DNA of 40,125 bases, taken from positions 1 through 40,125 of the forward strand of contig JAQVBU010000017.1 of the NCBI GenBank assembly GCA_028690155.1, written 5' to 3'. Shown piece by piece: positions 1-8,183 of the stretch. The DNA is from Alphaproteobacteria bacterium. Lineage in GTDB: Bacteria > Pseudomonadota > Alphaproteobacteria > UBA9219. Numbering within the stretch: position 1 is the stretch's first letter; each line of letters begins with the position of its first letter. The position numbers and the translations under genes are program-made. The notes beneath the pieces were generated by a model. It searched no databases. It had not been told where the DNA came from and saw only the letters and a list, made by a program, of their open reading frames with translations.

Positions 1-45
1 TTGGTAAGGACGGGGTCGTAGGTTCAATTCACATCGGCAGCACCA
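1..45 (+). tRNA. tRNA-Thr (GGU), 3' half, cut by window edge
   Basis: The first seven bases fit an anticodon loop TTGGTAA with anticodon GGT. They are followed by the 3' anticodon strand (8-12), a 5-nt variable loop (13-17), a T-arm with loop TTCAATT (18-34), acceptor strand CGGCAGC (35-41), discriminator A and an encoded CCA (43-45). Every element has the standard length, so the register is convincing. The T-stem strands GTAGG and CACAT leave two mismatches, A-C and G-A, which is unusual for a working tRNA. The 5' half lies outside the window. It could be a functional but divergent tRNA or a decayed or duplicated 3' end left by an integration event. Confidence 0.65.
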
Positions 46-120
46 CCCCATAACGGGCGAAGCCGGGCCCCCGCCGCGCGAGCTACGGCTCGGCAAGCCC
101 AGCTGGGCAGCCCCGCAGAC
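46..120. repeat. GC-rich palindromic stretch after the tRNA
   Basis: This short GC-rich block contains a 5-bp stem CGAGC/GCTCG closed on a TACG loop (79-92), which is the stable UNCG tetraloop class. It also holds a perfect 12-bp palindrome (97-108, GCCCAGCTGGGC). It differs sharply from the A+T-rich sequence that follows. It could be a REP-like element or structured 3' sequence of the tRNA transcript. I saw no second copy in this window. Confidence 0.4.
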
Positions 121-143
121 ATTTATCTTTCGTTCTTCCAAAA

Positions 144-173
144 CAAAAAAGCGCGGCCTTTATGGGGCCACGC
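144..173 (-). terminator. Rho-independent terminator
   Basis: Read on the minus strand, GCGTGGCC pairs with GGCCGCGC (8 bp with one G-U) around a 7-nt loop and is followed directly by six T. It lies 24 bases past the stop codon of the minus-strand gene at 197-1063. Confidence 0.85.
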
Positions 174-196
174 CTTAATGAGAAAAATACTTCGTA

Positions 197-1063
197 TCAG
201 GAGTTAAGCTTCAAGCAATTGGCAGTGTCTTTCTTTTTTCCGACACTTTCTCTTTCCGGCGGTTCTACACCATAGCTACTATCGTTCTTTTGGGTTAGCC
301 CACTCCTCTCATTGCACCATGCACAAAGCTGTTTTTCATACACCCAACCCCCGCGAACCAAAAGAAAAGCAGCATCTGCATAATGGGCGCCAAAAACACC
401 CTCACCATCGGCAAGATTCGCTGCCTTTTCCGCAACTTGAGATAACGGCTGGCCAGTTACCTTCGTTTCATGCTGTATTAGCTTTGCCCAACGTTCAGTA
501 AAATCAATGAGAGCGATACCAAGGAGACTGCCCTTCGTCAAATCAACGACGTTTTGCCACCCTTCGGCATCCTTTAATTCAAGGGGAGTCTTATCGATAA
601 TTTTCTGCGCAGCATCCAGTTCGTTGATTCTGGCGGCATCCTCTGCGGCGACTTTCGCTTCATAGAGACAGCGGTTTTCTTCCATGGCTTCCCACCAGCG
701 CACGACAACATCTTGAGGGTTATCAGAAGATGTAACTTCAACTTTTGCTCCGTTAAAATCAAAGGTAACAGGAGCAGATTGTAAAATTCCGCTAAGATGA
801 ATAGCTGCACGCACAGTATCGTCGATTGGTTTGCTTACACCCACTTCTGCTTTAACGTCTTTAATCAACTTGTCGCCATCTTCTGCGGTCGGCTCGATTT
901 TCTTGACGCTAATCAGGTTATCCCCACAAACGGCGGCTAGAGCTAGATCCCCGGGCGTAACATTCTGATATAACCCTCCGAGAATATCCACAAGCGGAGA
1001 GAAAGAACCTTTTTGATCGAAAGCTGTAATTTCAATTTTTGAAAATGTTCCAAATAATCTCAT
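197..1063 (-). CDS. Hypothetical protein, unrecognised family
   Basis: I do not recognise this 288-residue protein. The ATG at 1063 follows an AGGAG motif at good spacing, and a clear terminator follows the stop, so it looks like a real monocistronic gene. There is no signal peptide or membrane segment. The C-terminal third has a CxxC pair (CAWC, near residue 247) that could bind metal, followed by a charged, polar tail ending in a lysine cluster. The DNA is visibly richer in A+T than the later housekeeping genes, and it sits next to a tRNA 3' end, so acquisition by transfer is possible. No function is proposed. Confidence 0.7.
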   Translation of the reverse strand: MRLFGTFSKIEITAFDQKGSFSPLVDILGGLYQNVTPGDLALAAVCGDNLISVKKIEPTAEDGDKLIKDVKAEVGVSKPIDDTVRAAIHLSGILQSAPVTFDFNGAKVEVTSSDNPQDVVVRWWEAMEENRCLYEAKVAAEDAARINELDAAQKIIDKTPLELKDAEGWQNVVDLTKGSLLGIALIDFTERWAKLIQHETKVTGQPLSQVAEKAANLADGEGVFGAHYADAAFLLVRGGWVYEKQLCAWCNERSGLTQKNDSSYGVEPPERESVGKKKDTANCLKLNS

Positions 1064-1413
1064 CGTCGTCGCTCCTATTATGCCGTGTTTTTTAGAGGGC
1101 TATCTGAAACGATATACCATCATTTTCAAAGAAACGGGGAACGTTGAAATACTTTCATTGTCAAAGTATCGTTTTCCGATAAGCGTTAAAATCTTAACCC
1201 TACATAAGTTGGCAAGCGACAACGCTGAGGGGCGCTTGCCCTTCCCTAATTTTTTGGGCACATGGAAGTTGAATCTGCTCTGCTAATGTTCATAAAGAAG
1301 CGGTTTAGTGAAAAGCAGATTATTGGTGTGCCGAAGGAGCACATAGAAGAAGGGAACGGCGGCGACCTGTGCCGGAAGAAGGAAGGGAGCCTACTCAGGC
1401 CCCCTTCCCATGC
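1064..1413. other. Intergenic stretch, A+T-rich
   Basis: No convincing gene is seen. A 68-codon open frame at 1080-1286 (+) has no clear ribosome site or recognisable content. The region should carry the promoter of the minus-strand gene ending at 197, but I see no boxes I would defend. Its right end holds a hairpin read on the minus strand (about 1385-1409, AAGGGGGCC/GGCTCCCTT with one G-U), followed by a pyrimidine-rich run. It may end transcription of the methyltransferase gene. Confidence 0.5.
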
Positions 1414-2166
1414 CTATGGCTTCTGCAGAATATGAAACACATAGCCGTAGTACTCGTTGTTCTGCCGGAAGAAGTCGATCTCCCGACGGTTCGCGCGCAC
1501 GATGTCCCGCAGTCCCGGCGAAGCGGATGGATCGGCCTCGATAGAGGCAATCACGCGCTTCATCGGTTGAAAGTAGCTTTCTTCCCACATGTCGGGCGTC
1601 AACCGCTCGGCATGCAAAAAACGATAGCCAAGCCGCTCGGCAATTTTCATGCTGTCGGCAACGGTTTTGATATGAGGGTCCCATTCGTCCCACTGTTTGC
1701 GAACGTGCTGGGGAACCTTTTCCTGAAACAGGAAACAGTCTGAAACGCCAAGAAGGCCGCCCTTTTTCAGGATCGCCCAAAACGCCTGAAGCGCGTTTTC
1801 AAACCCAACGGTAAAAACCGCCCCTTCCGACCAGATTAAATCGAGGCTTTCGTCGCCCAAGCCCGTCTCAAGCATGCTTGATTGGCAGGTTCTGACCAAA
1901 GGCCCCAAACCTTCTTGATCGGCCTTGTGCCGCAGCGCCTCCAGAAAGGGTGCGTGGACATCGACGCCCGTCACGGAAATGCCTTGACGAGCCAGAACCA
2001 ACGTCGCGGCCCCGCTTCCGCAGCCCATGTCGGCCGCGACAGGATGCGACGGCAGAAGCGAACGAAACGTTCGGAGAAGGCGTTCTGTCAAGACAAGAGA
2101 GCCAGGCCCCTGTCTTGGCATCTTTTCAAAAAAGTCGAAGAGAGCTTGAGGAATGTTATCCATCAT
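1414..2166 (-). CDS. Class I SAM-dependent methyltransferase
   Basis: This 250-residue protein has the Rossmann-type SAM-binding motif I (DMGCGSGAA, about residues 46-54), an acidic residue ending strand 2 (VTGVDVH, about 65-71), and a later WSEGAVFTVG segment where these enzymes close over substrate. It fits the methyltransferase-11/25 group, which methylates small molecules. The substrate cannot be read from the sequence. The start at 2166 is supported by AAGGA six bases upstream, with a second ATG directly after it. The gene stands alone between two candidate terminator hairpins. Confidence 0.85.
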   Translation of the reverse strand: MMDNIPQALFDFFEKMPRQGPGSLVLTERLLRTFRSLLPSHPVAADMGCGSGAATLVLARQGISVTGVDVHAPFLEALRHKADQEGLGPLVRTCQSSMLETGLGDESLDLIWSEGAVFTVGFENALQAFWAILKKGGLLGVSDCFLFQEKVPQHVRKQWDEWDPHIKTVADSMKIAERLGYRFLHAERLTPDMWEESYFQPMKRVIASIEADPSASPGLRDIVRANRREIDFFRQNNEYYGYVFHILQKP

Positions 2167-2236
2167 GATGTTCCTTTATGTTTGAATTCGGTAAACCGCG
2201 ACGCAAGCGCAAGCACGGCTTGCACCGGGAAAAGGG

Positions 2237-2260
2237 GCTCAAAAGCTTACGCCTTTGAGC
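2237..2260 (-). terminator. Candidate terminator hairpin
   Basis: On the minus strand GCTCAAA pairs with TTTGAGC (7 bp) across a 10-nt loop and is followed by CCCTTTTCCC. It lies downstream of the M20 hydrolase gene and upstream of the methyltransferase. The tail is short for a rho-independent terminator. Confidence 0.4.
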
Positions 2261-2435
2261 GTTCTCAGCAGGTTCCCGAAAGGAACATCCAATCTCCATA
2301 GAACGAAGGGCTGTAGTCTGAACAAAAAAAGCGACCGCGTCAACGGCGTCATTTTTTCGGGCGTCCTTCTTTTCTTATAAAGCGATCCTGGTCCGCCCCC
2401 CCTTCTTGGCGCCCCTCTTTGGCGTTCAAGAAACG

Positions 2436-3893
2436 TCACGCAACAAGGGAAGGAAAGAAGGAATGCCGCTCGCCGAATATCTCCCTTGCGCGGTTTTCGC
2501 ATAACTCCTTCGTAAACGAGCCTTCTCTGGTGCGCGAAGAGGCACCGGGCTTCATCATAAAAGAAGCCGCAAGCCTAACCGCCGCACCGACATCGCTGTC
2601 GGGAACGAAGGGATCCTTTTGCAGGCAAAGATCTTCCATAGGGTTGTGGCTCTTGCCGCTGTGCCTCATCAAAACAAGCGCAGACGCCACGCCCGCATTC
2701 TGAAGCCGCATAATGTCGTGTCCGGCACCCGAAACCATATCATAAGTCGATAAACCCAAACGACGCGCGTGCCCCCGCAAAAGCTTTTGGACGGAAACAT
2801 CCATGAAAACAGGCTCCGTTCTGTTCATAGGGCCGACCGTCACCTCGCCGCCATGCTTCGCAACAGCGTTGTTTGCGGCGGCCTCGACCGTCGAGGCCAT
2901 TTTGTCGAGCGCTTTCGCGTCAACGGATCGAGCCTCGAAAGCAACGGCGACATAGTTCGGCGTCGTTGTCGAATTATCGTTGGGTTGACCAATCAGGGGA
3001 AAGGAATGCACAAGATCTTTTTTAGCCCCGATCTTTTCCGCCTGAGACATAACCTGACCCATGAACGCCCCCAACATAAGGCTGGCGTCCTGCCGATCCC
3101 CCTGAAAGCCGCCGCCTGTATGCTGACTTTTCCCAAAAAATTCAACGGATGGAAAACGGACGTTCCCGCGTATAGCCGAAACGATGCCCAAGCTCTTATC
3201 ATTGCGTCTCAAAGTATCGGCCTGCTCGATATGGAACTCGACGGCATGCGCAATATGGCCTACGGGCAAAATGGGATCGCGAGCCTTAAGGCGCTCTTCC
3301 AAGAACAAAAGATCCGCGTCGTGACGACCCTTGGAGGAGCTATAGGCCTGAACCAAAGAGTCCTTAAGGGAAACCCCCTTCAAATTCGTTTTTTCAAGAA
3401 CGGACGTCGGTAGGGCGGCCGTCGCCATGCCGGAGCCCACACCAAACTGTTTGAAATTCGGGCTTTCTTCGCAGCGCCAAATCGCAACGGCTACGTCCTG
3501 CGGCGGAACCGCGCCCTCTTCCTGAAGCGCTTTGATCGCCGCAAGAGGCACGACGACGCCGGTTGTCCCGTCGTAAAGGCCGCCCTGTTTTACCGAATCG
3601 AGATGAGAGCCCATAAGAAGAACGGGTTTGTGGCGATCCTTGCCCGGAAAAACAAGAAAGGCATTGGCCGCAACATCCTCATAGAGCTCCAGACCGAGCT
3701 TTTCTCCCTGCTCGAGAACCATGCCGACAGCTTCGCATTCCTGCGCCTCATAGCCCAGACGGCTCAACCCCTGCTTTCCATCCGCGTGACGTCCAAGTTT
3801 TTTCGGGGAAAGAAGCTCTTTCGCAAGAGACAACCCCGTCAGAACGCTTTCTTCATCCACGCGATGACCTTCAATTCTTCCCGCTGCAAGCAT
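2436..3893 (-). CDS. M20 family amidohydrolase (N-carbamoyl-amino acid hydrolase / allantoate amidohydrolase type)
   Basis: This is a 485-residue metal-dependent hydrolase of peptidase family M20. Visible ligands and motifs are GSHLDSV (about 95-101), LYDGTTGV (106-113), the CEESPNF pair of glutamates (141-147), and EFHIEQ (219-224), which is typical of the carbamoylase/allantoate group. Later come GAGHDIM and SHNPMEDL. These enzymes remove carbamoyl or ureido groups from amino acids or allantoate. Which substrate applies here is unknown. I chose the ATG at 3893 because GAGGGAGGG lies just upstream; a longer frame reaches 3935 without such a site. It is divergent from the polysaccharide operon, and no hydantoinase or purine-catabolism partner is adjacent. 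At 485 residues it is longer than the usual 410-430. Confidence 0.85.
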   Translation of the reverse strand: MLAAGRIEGHRVDEESVLTGLSLAKELLSPKKLGRHADGKQGLSRLGYEAQECEAVGMVLEQGEKLGLELYEDVAANAFLVFPGKDRHKPVLLMGSHLDSVKQGGLYDGTTGVVVPLAAIKALQEEGAVPPQDVAVAIWRCEESPNFKQFGVGSGMATAALPTSVLEKTNLKGVSLKDSLVQAYSSSKGRHDADLLFLEERLKARDPILPVGHIAHAVEFHIEQADTLRRNDKSLGIVSAIRGNVRFPSVEFFGKSQHTGGGFQGDRQDASLMLGAFMGQVMSQAEKIGAKKDLVHSFPLIGQPNDNSTTTPNYVAVAFEARSVDAKALDKMASTVEAAANNAVAKHGGEVTVGPMNRTEPVFMDVSVQKLLRGHARRLGLSTYDMVSGAGHDIMRLQNAGVASALVLMRHSGKSHNPMEDLCLQKDPFVPDSDVGAAVRLAASFMMKPGASSRTREGSFTKELCENRAREIFGERHSFFPSLVA

Positions 3894-4255
3894 GACAGCC
3901 CTCCCTCTTGAAAAGCAAAACCAGAAGCAACACACATAAAAAATGTCCTAAAAGAATGGGGCTCATCGTCCCAAAAAAAGCCCTTTCTGTAAACCGGTTC
4001 TTTTTGTTTCCCGGAAAAATAAAGCCCCTTTTCCAAAGAAATATCCGTTTAATAAAACGGCGTCTTGGATTTTAACCCTGTTTGATTTGTGTTAACCCAA
4101 AAGTTACGGTCGATCTGAAAAACTCCTTATGAAATCCGAAAAGTCCTTGCGGCACTGGCGACGGAAGGTTTTTTGAATAAGGGTTGCTTTCTTGTGGGGT
4201 TGTGTCCAACATACGAAAAGACATATCCCGCCTGCTGATCCCAAGAAAAAGCGCC
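3894..4255. other. Divergent intergenic region
   Basis: This stretch separates the M20 hydrolase (minus) from the polysaccharide operon (plus), so it should hold both promoters. It is A+T-rich with several A and T runs. Short overlapping frames on the minus strand (about 4072-4414) have no ribosome sites or recognisable content. I see no operator-like repeat that I would call. Confidence 0.5.
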
Positions 4256-5611
4256 ATGAAAACCCGCCGCGGCAAAAAAACATTTTGTCTGATTTTTTGC
4301 AGCGTTTTTCTTGGCCTTTTTGTGGGCACAGTTCCTTCTCTTTCCGCCGCGCCATCGAACGAAAGCCCTGTCAAAAGCGGCTTCCTTTATGGTTTTTGCA
4401 TCCATCTTGGCCAAGAAGAAAACCGCGCCTATACCGGCCCGGACACGCAGACGAAGCTCTCCCGGATCGGAGCCGCCTCAACGCGCGACGACCTGTCATG
4501 GGATATACGCGCCGCCGCGTCGCTTCACGACATGCCTCCGTCCATGACAAAGATCGCCTACGGCCTGAAAAACGTCGACACACGGCCGCTTCTTATTCTT
4601 GGGGATGACAGGCGTTTCATCCCCGAAGGACAGCCGACAACCGACGCGTCGCGGAAACGCTTTGCCGCCTATGCGACGGACGCGGCAAAAATTCTCAAAG
4701 AAAAAAACCCGATTTTCGAGATCTGGAATGAATGGAATCGAGGAACGGGAAACCGGCAGGAACGCCCCGGCTCGCCCGCCTCTTATGTCGCGCTCGTGAA
4801 AGACGTCTATCCGGCCATAAAAAGCGTCATGCCGCACGGGTTGGTTCTTGGCGGCGCGGTGGGAAGGAAACCCGGAACAACAGAATTGGACGTTGACTGG
4901 ACGCTCAAAGCGGTACGTCTTGGTTTGCTGAATTACGTCGACGGGCTCTCGGTCCATGTGTACGACCGCTGCATGAAACCGGCCCAAGGTACCGGCGTCG
5001 AAGTTCTGGAACACGTCAAAGCCCTGCATGACGCCGTCATGAAAGTCTCTCCCGGCAAAGACGTTCCTTTTTATATAACCGAGCTTGGATGGCCCGGCGA
5101 GCGGGGCGTCTGCGGCGGCCAAGGCGAGGCGTTGGCCGCCGACGGTATAGCCCAGACCTTGCTGGCCGCGCCGACGTTGCCGTGGCTTAAGGGCGTATGG
5201 TTTTACGACCTGATCGACGACGGCGACGCCCCCGAAAACCGCGAGCACCACTGGGGTCAGTACCGTTTCGACGGAAACCAAAAACCCTCCGGATGCGCGG
5301 CGCGCGCGGTCTGGTCGTTTATCGCCGAAACGGGATCGCCGCATAGGACGAAACCCGCGCCGAACGTAACGATGGTTACATACAAAACGAAAGAAGGTCC
5401 CCTGCGCGTCGCGCTGTGGCAAACGGACGTCCCCGTTTGGAAAAAAGATCCGCCATCGGCGCCGCGCCGCGTACGCCTGCCGTCCACGGCACGGCTTCTT
5501 CCTTTCTGCGGCAAGGAACCGATAAAAGAAAAAGGCTCTGTTCTTCTGGGGCGAACGCCTCTTTTGATGGAAATTCCCGCAGACGCCCTTTCCGCCGTCA
5601 AAGTCGAGTAG
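4256..5611 (+). CDS. Secreted glycoside hydrolase, PslG-like (GH39 / clan A)
   Basis: This 451-residue exported (alpha/beta)8 glycosidase has a signal peptide: basic MKTRRGKK, a hydrophobic core at about 10-30, and likely cleavage after SLSAA. The clan A acid/base motif is EIWNEWN (Glu159), and the nucleophile motif is YITELGWP (Glu276). HVYDRC between them fits a substrate-binding loop. PslG of Pseudomonas, encoded in a polysaccharide locus, has this organisation and cuts its own polymer. Here too the flippase and glycosyltransferases follow directly, so trimming or release of the locus product in the periplasm is the likely role. The start at 4256 gives a proper signal peptide; an upstream ATG at 4184 adds 24 residues that spoil it. 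The flippase gene begins 13 bases after the stop. Confidence 0.8.
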   Translation: MKTRRGKKTFCLIFCSVFLGLFVGTVPSLSAAPSNESPVKSGFLYGFCIHLGQEENRAYTGPDTQTKLSRIGAASTRDDLSWDIRAAASLHDMPPSMTKIAYGLKNVDTRPLLILGDDRRFIPEGQPTTDASRKRFAAYATDAAKILKEKNPIFEIWNEWNRGTGNRQERPGSPASYVALVKDVYPAIKSVMPHGLVLGGAVGRKPGTTELDVDWTLKAVRLGLLNYVDGLSVHVYDRCMKPAQGTGVEVLEHVKALHDAVMKVSPGKDVPFYITELGWPGERGVCGGQGEALAADGIAQTLLAAPTLPWLKGVWFYDLIDDGDAPENREHHWGQYRFDGNQKPSGCAARAVWSFIAETGSPHRTKPAPNVTMVTYKTKEGPLRVALWQTDVPVWKKDPPSAPRRVRLPSTARLLPFCGKEPIKEKGSVLLGRTPLLMEIPADALSAVKVE

Positions 5612-5624
5612 CCGCGAGGTTGTC

Positions 5625-6953
5625 GTGATCCTTTTTCCCGTCATTCCCCGAAAGAACGCCTCGCGGCAACGGACCGCTCCGAACGGGCTGAAGAAAAACA
5701 CGTTCTGGATGATGCTTGGCAACGCTTATTACGCGGCATGCCAGTGGCTCGTTCTGATCGTCCTTGCGCGTTTCGGAAGCGTCGAGGATGTCGGCATCTT
5801 CACGCTGGCCTTGGCGCTGACCGCGCCGGTCGTCGTTTTTTTCGGCCTCGGCCTGCGCACGATCCTCGCCTCGGATGTCCGACACGAACGACGCTTCAGC
5901 GCCTATGTGACGGTAAAAACCGTGACGGCGACGAGCGCCTTTCTCGCCTGCTCGGTCATCGCCTTGTGGTATACGGGACCGACCCGCTGGACCATTCTTG
6001 CGGTTGCGGCGGCCAAGACCGTCGAGACCGTATCGGATCTCTTCTACGGCTACGCGCAACGGGAACAACGGTTGGACCGGATCGCCCTCTCGCTTGCCTT
6101 AAGGGGAACGATCGGCACGGCCCTTTTGACCGTCCTTTACCTAACGACGCACAATCTGGCGCTTTCGTCCTGCGCCTATGCGGCTGGTTGGCTTGGCGTC
6201 CTGTGGTGTTATGACCGGAAAAACGTCCACGAAACGCGCCGGCCGTTCGACAAACATCCATGGGCCGCGGCGTCCCCGGTTTTTCGGATCGGGCTTCCTC
6301 TGGGACTGACGGGATTAATGGGGCTTTTGGGCCCCAACATCCCGCGTTACGTATTGGAAAACTCTTACGGCGCCGCCGCGTTGGGCGTCTTTTCTGGCAT
6401 GGCGTATTTCATGGTGGCCGGGAATATTCCGGTCATGGCGCTGGGCCAATCGTTGGTGCCGATTCTGGCGAGGCTTCACGCAAACGGCGAAAAACAAAAA
6501 TTTACCGCTCTCGTCCTGCGCGCGCTTGGCGGCGTTTTTCTTTTGGGCATGCTTGGCGTTGCCGCCGCTTATTTTTTCGGAGCCTTTGTTCTCGACGGCA
6601 TCTATGGCCCCGCGTTCGCGGCGCACGCCGATATCCTTCCTCTCATCGCCATCGCCGCCGCCATCGTCTATTTGGGAAACATCCTCGGCTTTGCCATAAG
6701 CTCGGCCAGAATTTTCGTCGCCCAAGCGCCCGCGTTTACGCTTGTCGCCTTGGCAAGCCTTGCAGGCGCGCTTCTCTTCATCCCCGCCTATGGACTGAAA
6801 GGCGCGGCCTATACGCTTATTCTGAATGCCGTCGCGTTTTTCCTCGCCCCGCTTCTTTTGCTGGTTTTTCACCGGGAGAAAAGAAACAAAACGACCGGAG
6901 AAAACACGATGCCGCAAACCCCATCCTTCGCCGAAGACGGCCTGTCTCCTTAA
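5625..6953 (+). CDS. Polysaccharide flippase, Wzx / MATE-like
   Basis: This 442-residue inner-membrane protein has about 12 hydrophobic segments and belongs to the Wzx/RfbX-type polysaccharide transporters of the MOP superfamily, which move lipid-linked sugar repeats to the periplasmic face. The N-terminal pattern (KNTFWMMLGNAYYAACQW, about 24-41) and the GVFSG segment near residue 250 are typical. I chose the GTG at 5625, since GAGG lies six bases upstream; an ATG at 5709 would cut into the first helix. It is the second gene of the plus-strand operon. The hydrophilic C-terminal tail of about 25 residues is not conserved in the family as far as I know. The glycan carried is unknown. Confidence 0.88.
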   Translation: MILFPVIPRKNASRQRTAPNGLKKNTFWMMLGNAYYAACQWLVLIVLARFGSVEDVGIFTLALALTAPVVVFFGLGLRTILASDVRHERRFSAYVTVKTVTATSAFLACSVIALWYTGPTRWTILAVAAAKTVETVSDLFYGYAQREQRLDRIALSLALRGTIGTALLTVLYLTTHNLALSSCAYAAGWLGVLWCYDRKNVHETRRPFDKHPWAAASPVFRIGLPLGLTGLMGLLGPNIPRYVLENSYGAAALGVFSGMAYFMVAGNIPVMALGQSLVPILARLHANGEKQKFTALVLRALGGVFLLGMLGVAAAYFFGAFVLDGIYGPAFAAHADILPLIAIAAAIVYLGNILGFAISSARIFVAQAPAFTLVALASLAGALLFIPAYGLKGAAYTLILNAVAFFLAPLLLLVFHREKRNKTTGENTMPQTPSFAEDGLSP

Positions 6954-7001
6954 ACCTCGCCCAAAAACACATGTAAGCATTCAGACAAAGAGGCCGTCAT
7001 C

Positions 7002-8183
7002 TTGGAAAAGCAAAGAAGAGAAATCGAAGCCGCCCCACCCATGAAAAAAACGAAAGTGCTTCATGTCGTCTCGTCCATGGAATATGGCGGCGTCCAAACG
7101 TGGCTCGTCGATCTGATCAAGGAAGCGCGCCCCGGCGGCATCCAGATGGATATCCTGACCTACTCGGACAGAAAATATCCTCTTGCGGAAAAGGCCAAGG
7201 CCTATGGAAGCCGGGTTTTTGTCTGCACAAACCATCGCCATCCATGGGCGCTCTATCGAACGTTGCGCCACATCAACCGAACGAGCGGCCCTTATACGGT
7301 CGTTCACGCGCACAACATGGCCCAAAACGGAATGGTTTTATGGTGCGCCGAGCCCTTGGGAATCCCGATACGGATCAGTCACAGCCATAACGACACGCCG
7401 GTTCCCCGGTCAAAGCCCCTTCGGCGTCTTTATCATTCGCTCATGCGGTTTTTTATCTTTCGTTTCGGAACGCACCTGCTGGCGGGCAGTTCGGCGGCCG
7501 GGGAAAGACTCTATGGGAAAGGATTTTTAACGCACAGAGCGTGCCGCGTTCTTCCATGCGGCCGGGATTTTCTGTCTCTTGCGAACGACGCGCTTGGCGT
7601 CCAGGACACGCGGCACGCGCTCGGCATTCCCGAGGACGCCAAAGTTATCGGCCATATCGGTCGTTTCTCGCACGAAAAAAACCACACCTTCCTGTTGGAC
7701 ATGGCCGCGCCGCTTCTCAAAAACCATCCTGACTTTTGGCTCATTCTGGTCGGCGACGGCCCCCTCAAAGTCCAAATGGAAGCCAAGGCGAAAAGGCTCG
7801 GCATCGCCTCCAAAACCCTATTCACCGGCGCGCGAAACGAGGCCAGCCGTTTGTTGCGCGAGGTCATCGACGTGCTCGTTTTCCCCTCGCACAGTGAAGG
7901 CCTTGGGCTCGTCCCGCTTGAAGCTCAAAGCGCCGGAAAACCATGCCTTCTCTCAACAGCCATTCCCTCGGAAGTCGATGTCGTCCCCGATCTGATCGCA
8001 AGGCTTCCGCTCGAGGCAGGGATAAAAGCATGGCAAGATGCGTTAACCCATCTTCTGTCTTCGCCGCCCGCGCTGTCGCAAGACGCCGCGCGGCTTAAAG
8101 TCGCTCACAGCGTCTTCTCTATTGAGCGATCTTTTTCGTCGCTTCGTACGATCTATGAGGAAGCGCCGCCCCGCTCCTCCTGA
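7002..8183 (+). CDS. Glycosyltransferase family 4
   Basis: This 393-residue GT-B fold enzyme uses a nucleotide sugar to extend the polysaccharide repeat at the cytoplasmic membrane. The N-terminal acceptor domain opens with VLHVVSSMEYGGVQTW, including the glycine-rich GG loop. The C-terminal donor domain has IGRFSHEKNHTFLL and the retaining ExxxxxxxE signature in SEGLGLVPLEAQ. A TTG at 7002 has GAGG eight bases upstream; an ATG at 7041 would also keep the whole domain but lacks a good ribosome site. It is the last gene of the plus-strand operon. Its 3' end overlaps the converging membrane-protein gene by 65 bases. Confidence 0.88.
   Translation: MEKQRREIEAAPPMKKTKVLHVVSSMEYGGVQTWLVDLIKEARPGGIQMDILTYSDRKYPLAEKAKAYGSRVFVCTNHRHPWALYRTLRHINRTSGPYTVVHAHNMAQNGMVLWCAEPLGIPIRISHSHNDTPVPRSKPLRRLYHSLMRFFIFRFGTHLLAGSSAAGERLYGKGFLTHRACRVLPCGRDFLSLANDALGVQDTRHALGIPEDAKVIGHIGRFSHEKNHTFLLDMAAPLLKNHPDFWLILVGDGPLKVQMEAKAKRLGIASKTLFTGARNEASRLLREVIDVLVFPSHSEGLGLVPLEAQSAGKPCLLSTAIPSEVDVVPDLIARLPLEAGIKAWQDALTHLLSSPPALSQDAARLKVAHSVFSIERSFSSLRTIYEEAPPRSS

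Noticed and set aside
1080-1286. A 68-codon plus-strand frame in the gap before the methyltransferase
   Set aside because: It has no ribosome site, no recognisable content, and lies in A+T-rich intergenic sequence.
2239-2502. An 87-codon minus-strand frame overlapping the end of the M20 gene
   Set aside because: It overlaps a real gene, has a basic low-information sequence and contains a likely terminator hairpin.
4496-5722. A 408-codon frame on the minus strand opposite the glycoside hydrolase
   Set aside because: It is Arg/Phe/Cys-rich, as expected from the reverse of GC-rich coding DNA. The plus strand encodes a complete enzyme with signal peptide and both catalytic motifs.
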